DNA from: CALNBC01 sp040768925
GTDB taxonomy: Bacteria > Bacillota > Clostridia > Christensenellales > CALWSW01
NCBI GenBank assembly: GCA_040768925.1
Contig: JAXGLZ010000003.1
Location: 540,864 to 604,863 of the forward strand
Reading direction: 5' to 3'
Length of the DNA: 64,000 nucleotides
Part shown: positions 51,797 through 62,033 of the stretch, piece after piece
How the letters are laid out: each line of letters starts with the position of its first letter
Numbering within the stretch: position 1 is the first letter of the stretch
Program-made: the position numbers and the translations under genes
Notes under the pieces: model-generated
Told to the model about the DNA's origin: nothing
Seen by the model: the letters and a program-made list of their open reading frames with translations, nothing else
The model's database searches: none

Positions 51797-52046
51797 ATAA
51801 ACTCTCCTCGTACCTGATTGGATATACTGTGAGTTCATTTTATAGCTGTTTCATGGTATAATTTCGGTAATGGATATGCTGTATATCTACAATATGTTGT
51901 GAGGAGAGATGAACGTGGGGATTTGCTCTCGGGGATAAGGACAGCTGCAGCGCGGTACTATATGCCTATTTCGTTCGAGAACGCGCTTGCTTTCACACCC
52001 TGTTAGAGCGATAGATAGTCCCACCAAAGAAAGGTGGGTATGAACC

Positions 52047-52319
52047 ATGGATGAAAAGCTACAAAGAGCCATGACAGAATTTATTACGCAAAGGCTGGGC
52101 GATTTAGGGACGGATTCGCCCGATCCGGTCACCGAAGCGATTACCCATGTGGCGCGCTGCTCCGAACGGATGGCAGCGGTGTTGACGGAAGAACAAGAAA
52201 GACTGTGGGTGGAGTTGGAGAACGCCCTCTCCGTGCAGACCGGGGAGGAGACACGTTATTATTACATATCGGGGTTTAACGACGCGCTCCATTTTCTGTT
52301 GGGGTGGGGCGGTCTATGA
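52047..52319 (+). CDS. Small phage protein of unknown function
   Basis: 90 residues, acidic and helical (MDEKLQRAMTEFITQRLGDL), ending YYYISGFNDALHFLLGWGGL. A stem CCCACC-AAAGAAA-GGTGGG (52020-52038) covers its ribosome site, which may control translation. It overlaps the next gene by 4 bp. Resembles small proteins between methylase and terminase in Clostridia prophages. Confidence 0.7.
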   Translation: MDEKLQRAMTEFITQRLGDLGTDSPDPVTEAITHVARCSERMAAVLTEEQERLWVELENALSVQTGEETRYYYISGFNDALHFLLGWGGL

Positions 52320-52633
52320 GTGAACGCACAGCCTATTTCGTAAAGCTCCCGTTTCGGCTGGAGGATTTGAGAAGACCGCACCTTGTTTCGGCTAAGAACC
52401 CCTATGTGATAGAAAAGACCATCACCCTCGCCATCATTGACTACGAAAACTTTGTGACCGATATGACCGTAGAACGATGGTTCATCGAGGAGAACAGGAA
52501 CCTGTGCTATGTCGATGCAAACGGTCTTTGGCACTGCCTTCTCGTGAGACGACGAAGTAGCCTGGACGGCGTGCTGGTCATGTCCGACGGCAGAGATTAT
52601 CCCTTATGGGCGGCATACATAGAGCAAACGTAA
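52316..52633 (+). CDS. Phage protein of unknown function (DUF6329-like)
   Basis: 105 residues from ATG 52316, coupled to the preceding gene. AYFVKLPFRLEDLRRPHLV and DGVLVMSDGRDYPLWAAYIE look like conserved phage accessory protein. No catalytic motif seen. Confidence 0.65.
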   Translation: MSERTAYFVKLPFRLEDLRRPHLVSAKNPYVIEKTITLAIIDYENFVTDMTVERWFIEENRNLCYVDANGLWHCLLVRRRSSLDGVLVMSDGRDYPLWAAYIEQT

Positions 52634-52811
52634 AGGAGCCTGGCAGGGCTCTTTTTGCTATCCGAAAACGCCGTGACTATACACAAACCCAAAGCCGTAC
52701 TATTGACCCAGATTTGCTACGAATTCTCTTGCTATCCTCGGCGGTCTGAGTGATATATGTGTATACAGCAAAGCACACATAGCGGCATTCAAACGAAACG
52801 GAGGATTTGAC

Positions 52812-53525
52812 ATGAAACTTTGCTACAACGTGACAGGACAGGAACGCAAGGCGCTGGTGGGCGCAATCAGCCATGAACTGAACGCCCCGACCAAGTACCT
52901 CGGTGCCCCAACATTCGCCTACGAGGTTGGCGGCTACCACATTGCCAAAACCGGCACGGTCACGGGAAAGGATGATCTGGATTTGGAGGACGCGTTGCAT
53001 CGGCAGGGCTTTGACGCCGCAGAGCGCGAATACGACGAACCCGACACTTACGAAAGCGGACTGGGCGGTATGGGCGCATTGGAAAGCCCTGAGGAGTTAG
53101 GCTTCGTGCCCGCCTCAGAACTCGATAAACTTGTCATTGAGGTTCCGTTGACTGGCTTTACGCCGGAGAAGATCGACAACCTCGCCAAACTGGTGACCGC
53201 AAAGGCTCCTCTTCTTATGACAGCTTTAGGGGTTGCAGATTTGCCCATCCAGCAGACGGACGACACACTTCGATTCCCGTGGTTTCAAGGAAATCTGGAC
53301 GATGATACAGTTCGCGCTTACACCACGCTGGTTGCAAAGATCTGCGATACGGCAAAGGAAAAGCACCGCATCACCGCCAAAGAGCGCGGGTTCGACAACC
53401 CCAAGTACGCCATGCGGTGCTGGCTCCTCTCTCTCGGCTTCATTGGGGAAGAGTATAAGCAGATGCGTAAAATCCTGCTGAACAACCTGAAGGGCAATAG
53501 TTCCTATCGATCAAGAGTGCGGTAA
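52812..53525 (+). CDS. Phage 'virulence-associated' protein
   Basis: 237 residues; GGAGGATTTGAC before ATG. MKLCYNVTGQERKALVGAIS with PTKYLGAPTFAYEVGGYHI is the N-terminus of the virulence-related protein often found in Clostridia prophages and ICEs; the C-terminal NPKYAMRCWLLSLGFIGEEYKQMRK is also typical. Function unknown. Confidence 0.8.
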   Translation: MKLCYNVTGQERKALVGAISHELNAPTKYLGAPTFAYEVGGYHIAKTGTVTGKDDLDLEDALHRQGFDAAEREYDEPDTYESGLGGMGALESPEELGFVPASELDKLVIEVPLTGFTPEKIDNLAKLVTAKAPLLMTALGVADLPIQQTDDTLRFPWFQGNLDDDTVRAYTTLVAKICDTAKEKHRITAKERGFDNPKYAMRCWLLSLGFIGEEYKQMRKILLNNLKGNSSYRSRVR

Positions 53526-53541
53526 GACGCGGAGGTGTACG

Positions 53542-53769
53542 ATGAACTTTCCAAGTAAAGAGACGGTCGAGCGAGTGCGCAGACAATATCCTAAAGGGAC
53601 AAGGGTTGCCTTAGCATCCATGTCCGACCCTTATTCTACCCTCATGCCCGGTGATGAAGGTACAGTGTCTTTTGTGGATGACAACGCCACAATTTTCGTA
53701 AGCTGGGATAACGGTTCGAGACTAGGCGCGGTATACGGCGTGGACTGTGTAGAGCGCATCGATTCATAA
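53542..53769 (+). CDS. DUF4314 family protein
   Basis: 75 residues with GGAGGTGTACG before ATG. An SH3-like beta-barrel: GTRVALASMSDPYSTLMPGDEGTVSFVDDN and VSWDNGSRLGAVYGVD. Common in phages and mobile elements, always near the virulence-associated protein gene; no activity known. Confidence 0.85.
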   Translation: MNFPSKETVERVRRQYPKGTRVALASMSDPYSTLMPGDEGTVSFVDDNATIFVSWDNGSRLGAVYGVDCVERIDS

Positions 53770-53868
53770 ATCGAGTATAAAGAGGATGCTCCCTTGCGGG
53801 GGTTGTTCCTCGTACAGATAGATTATGGCTTGCGTATGCAGGTCTATTTTTTTGCCCGAAAGGAGGCG

Positions 53869-55020
53869 GTGGAGATACGCAAACTCAAGAGATATTCAAC
53901 GACAAGGTTTAAGTCAGCAGATTCCGTCTATGACAAAGCCGCCGCCGACTACGCCGTGGCATTCATTCAAGCGCTTAAGCACACCAAGGGCACCTGGGCG
54001 GGACAATCATTTGAGCTGATCGACTGGCAGGAGCGCATTATCCGCGATGTCTTTGGTGTGTTAAAGCCCAACGGCTACCGGCAGTTCAACACGGCCTATG
54101 TTGAGATACCTAAGAAGAACGGTAAAAGCGAACTGGCTGCAGCAATCGCACTGCTGCTCACCTGCGGCGACGGCGAGGAACGCGCCGAGGTCTATGGCTG
54201 CGCTGCGGATCGTCAGCAGGCGGCCATCGTGTTCGATGTGGCCAAAGATATGGTGACCATGTGCCCGGCGCTGGCCAAGCGCGTTAAAATTATGGCCACG
54301 CAGAAGCGCTTGGTCTACGTCCCCACCGGCAGCTATTATCAGGTGCTTTCGGCGGACGTGGCCAATAAGCATGGATTCAACACCCATGGCGTGATCTTTG
54401 ACGAGCTCCATACCCAGCCTAATCGAAAGCTGTTTGATGTGATGACCAAGGGTTCCGGTGACGCCCGTATGCAGCCGCTGTATTTTTTGATTACCACCGC
54501 TGGAGATAACCAGAACAGCATTTGCTGGGAGGTGCATCAGAAGGCGCTGGATATCATCGATGGCAGAAAGCGTGACCCCACCTTCTATCCGGTTATTTAT
54601 GGCGCGGCGCAGGAGGATGATTGGACAGACCCCAAGGCCATCAAAGCCGATCTGTCCATTGAGCTGGCTGAGGCGGTACTCTATGCCGACGACGGTGCGG
54701 CGGAGGTCATCAAGGATTTTAAGTCCGGCACGCTCTCATTGGGCGTGGACGATATCGGCGTTTCTGCCGCTCAGGATTTGACCGGTGCCGTCACCGACGA
54801 CAACGGCGTGCTAATCTCAGCCAGCGAAAACGCCGGTGCACCGGTGGCTGTCGGCTTTCGCGCCATGAAGCCGGACGGCAAGTACCGGTACTTCTGGCTA
54901 TACAAGGTCAAGTTCGGTATCCCCGCCACCAACCTGCAGACAAAGGGCGACTCCATCACCTTTTCTACCCCCACCATGCTCAGCGCCCTGAGCGTTCCAA
55001 CAAAAAGACGGATGAGCTAA
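53869..55020 (+). pseudogene. Chimeric gene: terminase large subunit N-terminus joined in frame to major tail protein
   Basis: Residues to about 54636 are a phage terminase large subunit: Walker A IPKKNGKSELAAA, Walker B GVIFDELHTQ, then YGAAQEDDWTDPK. From about 54640 the frame continues as a phi13-type major tail protein: AEAVLYADDGAAEVIKDFKSG, VDDIGVSAAQDLTGAVTDDN, GKYRYFWLYKVKFGIP, LQTKGDSITFSTPT. The terminase nuclease domain, portal, protease, capsid and head-tail genes are missing between them. The tail protein end is cut at about 54978. The start is uncertain (GTG 53869 lies close to AGGAGG at 53861-53866; the frame is open to 53794). Confidence 0.85.
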
Positions 55021-55742
55021 AGAGTCTGCTTGATTTTCTCCGCGCGGAGAAAACCGGCGGCGTGAAAGGCGGCATTTATCATAAGGTGCAAATTGAGTTG
55101 ACCTATAACTCCAATCGCATCGAGGGCAGCCGTCTGACCCATGACCAGACGCGGTATATCTATGAAACGAACACCATCGGCATCGATAATGCGGCCGTGA
55201 ATGTCGATGATATCGTGGAAACGGCTAATCACTTTCGCTGCATCGACATGGCGATTGAGCAAGCCAATCAGCCTGTAAGCGAAGCGTTCATCAAAGGATT
55301 GCATTTGACCTTGGCAAACGGAACAAGCAACGCTCGAAAAGACTGGTTTGCCGTAGGAGACTATAAGAAGCTTCCCAATGAAGTCGGCGGATTTGATACC
55401 GCACTGCCGGAGGAAGTGCCCGCCCGCATGAAGGAACTGCTGCGCTCCTACAACGCCGTGAAAGAGAAAACCTTGGAGGACATCATCGAATTTCATTACC
55501 GCTTCGAGTCGATTCACCCTTTCCAAGACGGTAACGGCCGTGTGGGCAGGCTTGTGCTTTTTAAGGAGTGCCTGCGGAACAACATCGTGCCGTTCATTAT
55601 CGACGACGAGTTGAAACTGTTCTACTATCGCGGTCTGCGGGAATGGAGAAACGAGCGGGGATTTCTGATGGATACCTGCTTTGCGGCGCAGGATAAATTC
55701 AGGGCATACCTTGATTACTTCCGTGTGCCATATGAAAAGTAA
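54979..55742 (+). CDS. Fic-domain protein, probably 5'-truncated
   Basis: The Fic core motif HPFQDGNGRVGR is intact, so AMP transfer from ATP to a protein hydroxyl is chemically possible. An N-terminal inhibitory-type motif (SNRIEG, matching [S/T]xxxE[G/N]) lies in ELTYNSNRIEGS. The frame is open before GTG 55062 and reads TDELKSLLDFLRAEKTGGVK, which looks like real Fic sequence, but merges with the tail protein remnant at about 54978 without a start. If translated it would start at GTG 55062 or be inactive. Fic genes are frequent cargo in Clostridia phages. Confidence 0.75.
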
Positions 55743-55855
55743 CCCCAGATAAAGAAACTGAGAGCATCTGCTGAATATATCAGTAGGTGCTTTTCTTATC
55801 CCCTATGAGCCGAGAAACCGGCTCTTTTTTATGCCCTTTAAGGAGGTGAGGCGGC

Positions 55856-58300
55856 ATGGCGGACAATTTCGGCTTAAAAATCGGTATCGAGGGCGAACGC
55901 GAGTTCAAAAAGGCGCTTTCGGACATCAATCAGAGTTTTAAGGTGCTGGGCAGTGAGATGCAACTGGTCACCTCCCAGTTTGATAAAAATGACAAGTCCG
56001 TCGGCGCCCTCTCCGCCCGCAACGCCGTTCTCAACAAAGAAATCGAAGCCCAGAAAGATAAGATTGCCACTCTCAAGGCCGCGCTGGACAATGCGGCTTC
56101 TTCTTTTGGGGAGAACGACCGGCGCACACAGAACTGGCAGATCCAGCTCAACAGGGCGCAGGCTGAGCTCAATGGCATGGAGCGCGAACTGGAGGAATCT
56201 GCGGAAAACGCATACGACCTTGGCGAAGAACTCGTCGAGTCGGGCAAGAGCGCCGAAGACGCTGGCGGCAGGTTCGAGAAGCTGGGCGGAATCCTCAAAG
56301 GAATTGGCGCGGCCATGGGTGCGGTCGTCGTTGCTGCCGGAGCAGCTGCCATCAAACTGGGCAAGGAGGTTGTACAACAGTTCGGTGAGTTGGAACAGAA
56401 CTTAGGTGGCAGCGAGGCCGTCTTTCAAGGTTATGCCGACCATATGCAGAAGATCGGCGAAGATGCGTATAAAAATATGGGCGTGTCACAATCACAGTAT
56501 TTAGCGACCGCCAATAAAATGGGCGCGTTGTTCCAAGGTTCAGGCCTTGATGTGCAACGATCGGCTGAACTCAGTGAAAAGGCCATGCAGCGTGCTGCAG
56601 ACATGGCGTCGGTCATGGGCATCGACATGCAAATGGCGCTGGATTCGGTAGCGGGCGCGGCCAAGGGCAACTTCACCATGATGGACAACCTCGGCGTGAG
56701 CATGAACGCCACATCCATCCAAGCCTACGCCGCCGCCAAGGGTCTGGACTTCGTGTGGGCTTCCGCTTCCAACGCGGAAAAAGCCGAAGTTGCCATGCAA
56801 ATGTTCTTTGAAAACACCGAGCAATACGCGGGCAATTTCGCGCGAGAATCCACCCAGACGATATCCGGCTCTCTAGGATTATTACAGGCCGCTCTTGGCT
56901 CGTTCACGGCTGGGTTAGGAAACGCCGATGCGGACATGACCAACCTGACGCAGAATCTGGTCGACGCTTTTCAAGCTGTTGTCGCGAACATCGTGCCGGT
57001 GCTGGAAAACATCGTGGCCGCGCTGCCTGCAGCCACCGGCGCGATTCTGTCGGCCATCGGCGATCTGCTCCCGTTGCTGCTGGAAACGGTCACAGAGCTA
57101 TTTTCGCAGGTACTGGAAACTATACTCAACCTGCTGCCCGCGCTGATTCCCGCCGCCGTGGATGCGGTCATGACCATCGTAGGCGCGATCATCGACAACC
57201 TTCCGCTGCTCATTAGCGCGGCGGTACAGTTGGTGGCCGCCCTTGTGTCCGGCATCGGTGCTGCGCTGCCGCAGTTGATCCCGGCGGCTGTGCAAGCCAT
57301 CATCACCATCGTGCAGGGCTTGATCGAAAACCTGCCGATGCTGCTGGACGCCGCTCTACAAATCATCCTTGGGCTGGTAGACGGATTGCTCCTCGCGTTA
57401 CCGGAGCTCATTGCGGCGCTGCCCACCATCATACTGGCAATCGTGGACTTCATCATTGGCTCGATTCCACAGATCATCCAGGCGGGGATTCAACTGTTGA
57501 CCTCGCTGATTACCGCTCTACCGACCATCATTACTGCCGTGGTGGAGGCCATACCACAGATCATTGACGGGGTAATCAATGCGGTCATTGGCGCGATTCC
57601 TCTCATCATCGACGCGGGTATTCAACTGCTGGTATCACTAATCGAAGCGCTGCCGCAGATCATCGTTACCGTGGTCAAGGCTATCCCGCAGATTGTCAGC
57701 GGGTTGGTGGACGCCATCATTGGCAACATCGACAAGATCATCATGGCGGGTGTGCAGCTGTTTGTCGCTCTGATTGAGAACCTGCCGACCATCATCGTAG
57801 AGATCGTCAAGGCCATCCCCAAGATCATCACCGGCATTGTGGAAGCCATCGGGAGCTTGGCGTGGAAACTGGTGGAAGCGGGCGGCAACCTCATCAAGGG
57901 GCTGTGGCAGGGTATCTCCAACGCCGCCGATTGGATCTGGGGCAAGATCAAAGGCTTCTTTTCCGGGATTGTGGACGGCATCAAGAATTTCTTCGGCATT
58001 CGCAGCCCATCAACGCTCTTTGCGGGACTGGGCAGAAACATGGGCGAAGGCATCGGCGTGGGCTTTGAGGACGCCATGGATACCGTGGCCAGGGACATGC
58101 GGGATGCTATCCCGAACGATCTGGGGCTGGACGCTCGTTTCAATATAAGTGGCGCTGCGAACGGATATGGTGCATCGCCCGGCACAAGCGGCACAACCAT
58201 CAACCAGACCATATCGGTGGTCACACCCAAGGCGCTATCCGAGAAAGAGCTGGCGCGGGAATTTAAGAACCTGTCCCGCAAGCTGGCGCTGGAATATTAA
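55856..58300 (+). CDS. Phage tail tape measure protein
   Basis: 814 residues, AAGGAGGTGAGGCGGC before ATG. N-terminal coiled-coil region (SDINQSFKVLGSEMQLVTSQ), Ala/Gly-rich hydrophobic stretch near 160, TAxxxxxL-like conserved region around 215-330 (QYLATANKMGALFQGSG), then from about 375 to 675 degenerate hydrophobic repeats with the pattern LP-II--V-AI--I--G. The C-terminus GIRSPSTLFAGLGRNMGEG is typical. It sets tail length in siphophages. Looks intact. Confidence 0.92.
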   Translation: MADNFGLKIGIEGEREFKKALSDINQSFKVLGSEMQLVTSQFDKNDKSVGALSARNAVLNKEIEAQKDKIATLKAALDNAASSFGENDRRTQNWQIQLNRAQAELNGMERELEESAENAYDLGEELVESGKSAEDAGGRFEKLGGILKGIGAAMGAVVVAAGAAAIKLGKEVVQQFGELEQNLGGSEAVFQGYADHMQKIGEDAYKNMGVSQSQYLATANKMGALFQGSGLDVQRSAELSEKAMQRAADMASVMGIDMQMALDSVAGAAKGNFTMMDNLGVSMNATSIQAYAAAKGLDFVWASASNAEKAEVAMQMFFENTEQYAGNFARESTQTISGSLGLLQAALGSFTAGLGNADADMTNLTQNLVDAFQAVVANIVPVLENIVAALPAATGAILSAIGDLLPLLLETVTELFSQVLETILNLLPALIPAAVDAVMTIVGAIIDNLPLLISAAVQLVAALVSGIGAALPQLIPAAVQAIITIVQGLIENLPMLLDAALQIILGLVDGLLLALPELIAALPTIILAIVDFIIGSIPQIIQAGIQLLTSLITALPTIITAVVEAIPQIIDGVINAVIGAIPLIIDAGIQLLVSLIEALPQIIVTVVKAIPQIVSGLVDAIIGNIDKIIMAGVQLFVALIENLPTIIVEIVKAIPKIITGIVEAIGSLAWKLVEAGGNLIKGLWQGISNAADWIWGKIKGFFSGIVDGIKNFFGIRSPSTLFAGLGRNMGEGIGVGFEDAMDTVARDMRDAIPNDLGLDARFNISGAANGYGASPGTSGTTINQTISVVTPKALSEKELAREFKNLSRKLALEY

Positions 58301-58313
58301 AGGAGGAACGGGC

Positions 58314-59165
58314 ATGGAACTGACCTACATCAACACCGCCGGTGAGCGGCTCACGCTCAAGCAGACGCGCCCCTTCTTCCTAAGCAAACTGGACGGTACG
58401 GGCACCGCCCGCCAGAGCGTCAACACCTTCAAAGCGCCGGATCAGGACGGCGCTTTTTATATCTCCTCCACGCTGGACATGCGCAATATTACGCTGGAGG
58501 GCACGGTCATAGCGAGCACTGTGGACGAAGCCTATGAGCATCGAAAGCGGTTCCTCCGCATCTTTACGCCTAAGCAGCAGGGGACACTGGTCTATCGGGA
58601 GCGGCAGATCGCATGCGTGGTGGAGGAAGCGGGCTTTGCGGTTTCCTCCCGAGAGCGTGCACCGAAGTTCTTCGTCAGCCTTCTTTGTCCTTCTCCCTTC
58701 TTCGAGACGCTGGAGGAGGTGCGTGAAGAACTGGCCATGTGGACGCCGCTATTCGAGTTTGAGTTAGAAATCCCCGAGAGCGGCATGGAGTTTGGCGTTC
58801 GTCAGCCCAGCCAGATCATCACGGTGGACAACATCGGCGACGTACCCTGCGGATGCCAGATTGTGTTTAAGGCATTGGGTACGGTGACAAACCCTGAGCT
58901 CATGAACGTGGACACCGGCGAGGTGCTGCGGATGAACACAACCATGATCGCTGGCGAAGAACTACGTGTATACACCCACTTCGCGGGAAAACGGGTGATG
59001 CGCATAACCGGCCAGACACAGAGTAACGCCTTTTCACAGCTGGATACCGACTCCACCTTTCTACAGCTGGACACCGGGCGCAACACGCTGCGCTACAGCG
59101 CCGCAGAGAACATTGATTTGCTGGAAGTGAGCATCTACTATCGTCCGCTTTTTCTGGGGGTGTGA
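58314..59165 (+). CDS. Phage distal tail protein (Dit family)
   Basis: 283 residues; AAAGGAGGAACGGGC before ATG. Features: FFLSKLDGTGTARQSVNTFK, GTLVYRERQIACVVEEA, ERAPKFFVSLLCPSPFFE (Dit/siphovirus tail component family) and a C-terminal galectin-like part. Follows the tape measure gene in the normal siphophage order. Confidence 0.87.
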   Translation: MELTYINTAGERLTLKQTRPFFLSKLDGTGTARQSVNTFKAPDQDGAFYISSTLDMRNITLEGTVIASTVDEAYEHRKRFLRIFTPKQQGTLVYRERQIACVVEEAGFAVSSRERAPKFFVSLLCPSPFFETLEEVREELAMWTPLFEFELEIPESGMEFGVRQPSQIITVDNIGDVPCGCQIVFKALGTVTNPELMNVDTGEVLRMNTTMIAGEELRVYTHFAGKRVMRITGQTQSNAFSQLDTDSTFLQLDTGRNTLRYSAAENIDLLEVSIYYRPLFLGV

Positions 59166-59167
59166 AT

Positions 59168-59957
59168 ATGCAGTTATATGTGTTTGATCGGGACCGCAAC
59201 CTTGCGGGTATTGTAGAGTCCTTCGAATATCTACGCTGGACGCGCCGGTATTCCGCCTGCGGTTCATTTGAACTCAAAGCCATCGCCACGCCGGAGAACC
59301 TTGCACTACTGCAAATCGGTAGCTATCTGTGGAAGAGCGATGATGAAGAAGCCGGGATTATCGAGCATGTGGAGCTCACTCAAACGGATAAGGAGATCAT
59401 CACGGTGAGCGGACGTTTCGCCACCAGTCTGCTCGCCCGGCGGATCATCTGGGGCACGGAGACGCTGAATGGGAATCTGTCAGCTTGTGTGCAGACGCTG
59501 CTCGATCATCACATCCTCACTCCTGCTGATGTTGGTAGGAAAATCGACTTCCTGTCGTTCGCCGCCCCTCCACTATCGGTGTCCGTCAATACGCAGATAT
59601 CCTATAGAAATCTCATGGATGCCGTGACCGGCCTTTGCGACACGGCAGATGTCGGCATAAAGACTGTGTTCCGTCCTACAGCTAAGACATTCACCATCAT
59701 GCTGTATGAAGGCGCTGTCTCACAGGCGGTGTTCTCCCGCGAATACGAGAACCTGACCGAGCAGACCTATATAAAAAGCAATATGGATTACGCCGATACC
59801 GCCCTGATTGGCGGCGAAGGCGAAGGTGTGGAGCGCACCTTTGTCAGCATTGTTGGAGACATAGGTGAGCAGCGCCGCGAGGTGTTCGTGGACGCAAAAG
59901 ACCTGCGGCAGGAAGACTTCGGAAGCGGGTATGCGGATGCGCTGATCTTTCGCGGAC
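59168..59957 (+). pseudogene. Phage tail protein (ReqiPepy6 Gp37-like), 3'-truncated
   Basis: ATG 59168 after GGGGGTG. MQLYVFDRDRNLAGIVESFE, SGRFATSLLARRII, VFVDAKDLRQEDFG match the Gp37-like tail proteins that follow Dit. After YADALIFRG at about 59950 the family match ends and the frame runs to 60088 as nonsense (STTTRMSRSRGAARQ), while another frame encodes a fibronectin-like fibre. A deletion joined two genes out of frame. Confidence 0.8.
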
Positions 59958-59958
59958 A

Positions 59959-61545
59959 GAGTACAACAACGAGAATGTCACGCTCTCGTGGAGCGGCGCG
60001 GCAGCGGGCACCAGCGCCATTAAGCAGTACAACATCCAGCACTGCACGTCTACCAACGGTACCAGTTGGACAGCTTGGTCAGCACTGACCACCGTTACGA
60101 CATCCTCTACCAGCGGAAGCAAGGTGGTCACGCCGACGACGGTGGCCGGAACCTATACGAAGTATCGCCTGAGCGTGACCGACACGCTGGGCGCGGTATC
60201 CGCCGCATACAAGGAAAGCAACAGTATCTATGCCGCCATCACCGCTTGCGGTGCACCCACCGCGTGCTCCGTCAGTGCGACACTGGCCGAAGGCAACGTC
60301 ACGCTTTCTTGGAGCGGTGCCAGCAGCGGCGCTGGCAACACCATCTCGTCCTATGAGATACAATACAGTGAATCCACCGACGGCAGCAACTGGAGCGGCT
60401 GGACGGCACTGACCACGGTGACCACCACGGCCACAAGCGGCAGCCTAAGCGTCAGCCCGTCCGCGACGCGGGGCAACTACCGACGCTTTCAGGTACGCAC
60501 AAGGGGCACGGCGGGCGCTGTCTACTACTCCGGGTGGAAGGTTTCCACGACACACGTTCGGAAGAACACGCTGCCAACCGCGCCCACGTCGTTTCTTGCC
60601 ACGCCTGCGGTGTATGAACTCAACATCATTAAGCTAGCGTGGAGTGGCGCGACTGCGGGCACCAGTGCCATCCAGCAGTATGTCATCCAGCGGTCGACCT
60701 CATCGGACGGCAGTAACTGGTCGGCATATGAGACGCTGGCAACAATCTCATCCAGCGAGACCTCCGGCAGCTATGAAACCGCCGCTTCCACCGTTGCGGG
60801 AACCTACACTCGCTACCGGATCAGCGTAACGGACACGCTAGGAGCGGTATCTGCGTATGTAGTCAGCGGCACGGTCAAGAAAAATAGCCCGCCCGCCGCT
60901 CCAATGGTCACTGCGCCCAAGGCCGGGGGTGCGACGTATAACGCAAACCCGCGATTCCTAATCACGACCGGCACGGAGCCGGATGGGCAAGCACAGAAAG
61001 CTTGCGTGAAGATCGGCGCTGATGAGTGGCAGGACAGTGTAAATAACCCCGAACGCTTCTCCCAAGGTGGTTATCTCGGAAACGGCGTCAAGACTATTTT
61101 TTGTTCCGAAACCGATCTGCCCACCGGGAGCTTTACGGCAGTGTTCAAGTGTTTGGATGAGGACATCGGGTCTTCCAGCCCGGAGGTGAGCTGCGTCTTT
61201 ACGGTGCTGGCATCGCCTTTTGAATCTATCATCGAAAATGAGACGAAGGTGAAGGCCGAGCACATCCGGGCAATCCGCGAAGCCGTCAACGCCGTGCGGG
61301 GTTACTACGGATTGGCGGCGGCAAGCTGGAGCGAAAGTATTGTCGCCGGAAAGACTGCGGTTAAAGCTTGGCCAAGCCATATCCTTGAAATACGCGCCGC
61401 GTTGGAGAGCATCATCGACTTCATCAACCAGTATGATGCGGTGTCGGTTTTCGATGTGCCGGAGGTAAATTGGCTGCCACTGGGCACCGGGCGGTCACGG
61501 GCTGCGGTCATGCGGCAGATTCAAGATTTACTATTGACCTTGTAA
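59959..61545 (+). pseudogene. Fibronectin III-like repeat tail fibre/surface protein, 5'-truncated
   Basis: Readable from about 59962 (EYNNENVTLSWSGAAAGTSA) to 61545. At least three related units of about 90-110 residues recur, each with xLxWSGAxxGxxxIxxYxIQ, DGSxWSxW-ALTTV and GTYTxYRxSVTDTLGAVS. The C-terminal 100 residues (VKAEHIRAIREAVNAVRGYY, RSRAAVMRQIQDLLLTL) form a different helical domain. Internal GTG 60124 could start a shorter product. The 5' end was lost in the fusion to the Gp37-like gene. Confidence 0.75.
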
Positions 61546-61622
61546 GGGTCACGGCTACACAGCGTCTTCGCTATGCGGAGGCGCTTTTTATATGTCCAAA
61601 ACTCAAAATGGAGGTTAAGAAC

Positions 61623-62033
61623 ATGAAAGATATTTGGAATTGGGTTCAGGCTGCGTTTGCGGCCATCGGTGGGTCGCTGGGTTGGTACTTGGGCGGACTG
61701 GACGGTTTTCTATACGCGCTCATCGCCTTTGTGGTTGTGGATTACATCACGGGCGTACTGCGGGCAGTCGTAGAAAAGAAGTTGTCCAGCCGGATCGGAG
61801 CGCATGGCATCGCCAAGAAGGTGGCGATCTTTTTGGTAGTTGGTATCGGTCACCTGATCGACACCTATTTGCTTGGCGGTACAAGCGCGCCGCTGCGCAC
61901 GGCGGTCATCTTCTTCTACATCGCCAATGAGGGCGTGTCACTCTTGGAGAACGCTACATCGATTGGGCTACCCGTACCTGAGAAGCTGAAAGATGTACTA
62001 GCGCAGCTGCATGGAAAGGAGGAACAGAAATGA
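61623..62033 (+). CDS. Phage holin (Cph1/TcdE-type)
   Basis: 136 residues from ATG 61623 (GGAGGTTAAGA upstream). Several membrane segments; ALIAFVVVDYITGVLRAVVEKKLSSRIGAHGIAKKV is the core of the toxin secretion/phage lysis holin family. C-terminal charged tail KLKDVLAQLHGKEEQK. Its stop overlaps the endolysin start by 4 bp, as usual for a lysis cassette. Confidence 0.92.
   Translation: MKDIWNWVQAAFAAIGGSLGWYLGGLDGFLYALIAFVVVDYITGVLRAVVEKKLSSRIGAHGIAKKVAIFLVVGIGHLIDTYLLGGTSAPLRTAVIFFYIANEGVSLLENATSIGLPVPEKLKDVLAQLHGKEEQK

Noticed and set aside
51898..52030. Possible small gene before the 90-residue phage protein (frame ending in YFVRERACFHTLLER)
   Set aside because: No start codon in frame and stop codons close upstream; at most a coding remnant.
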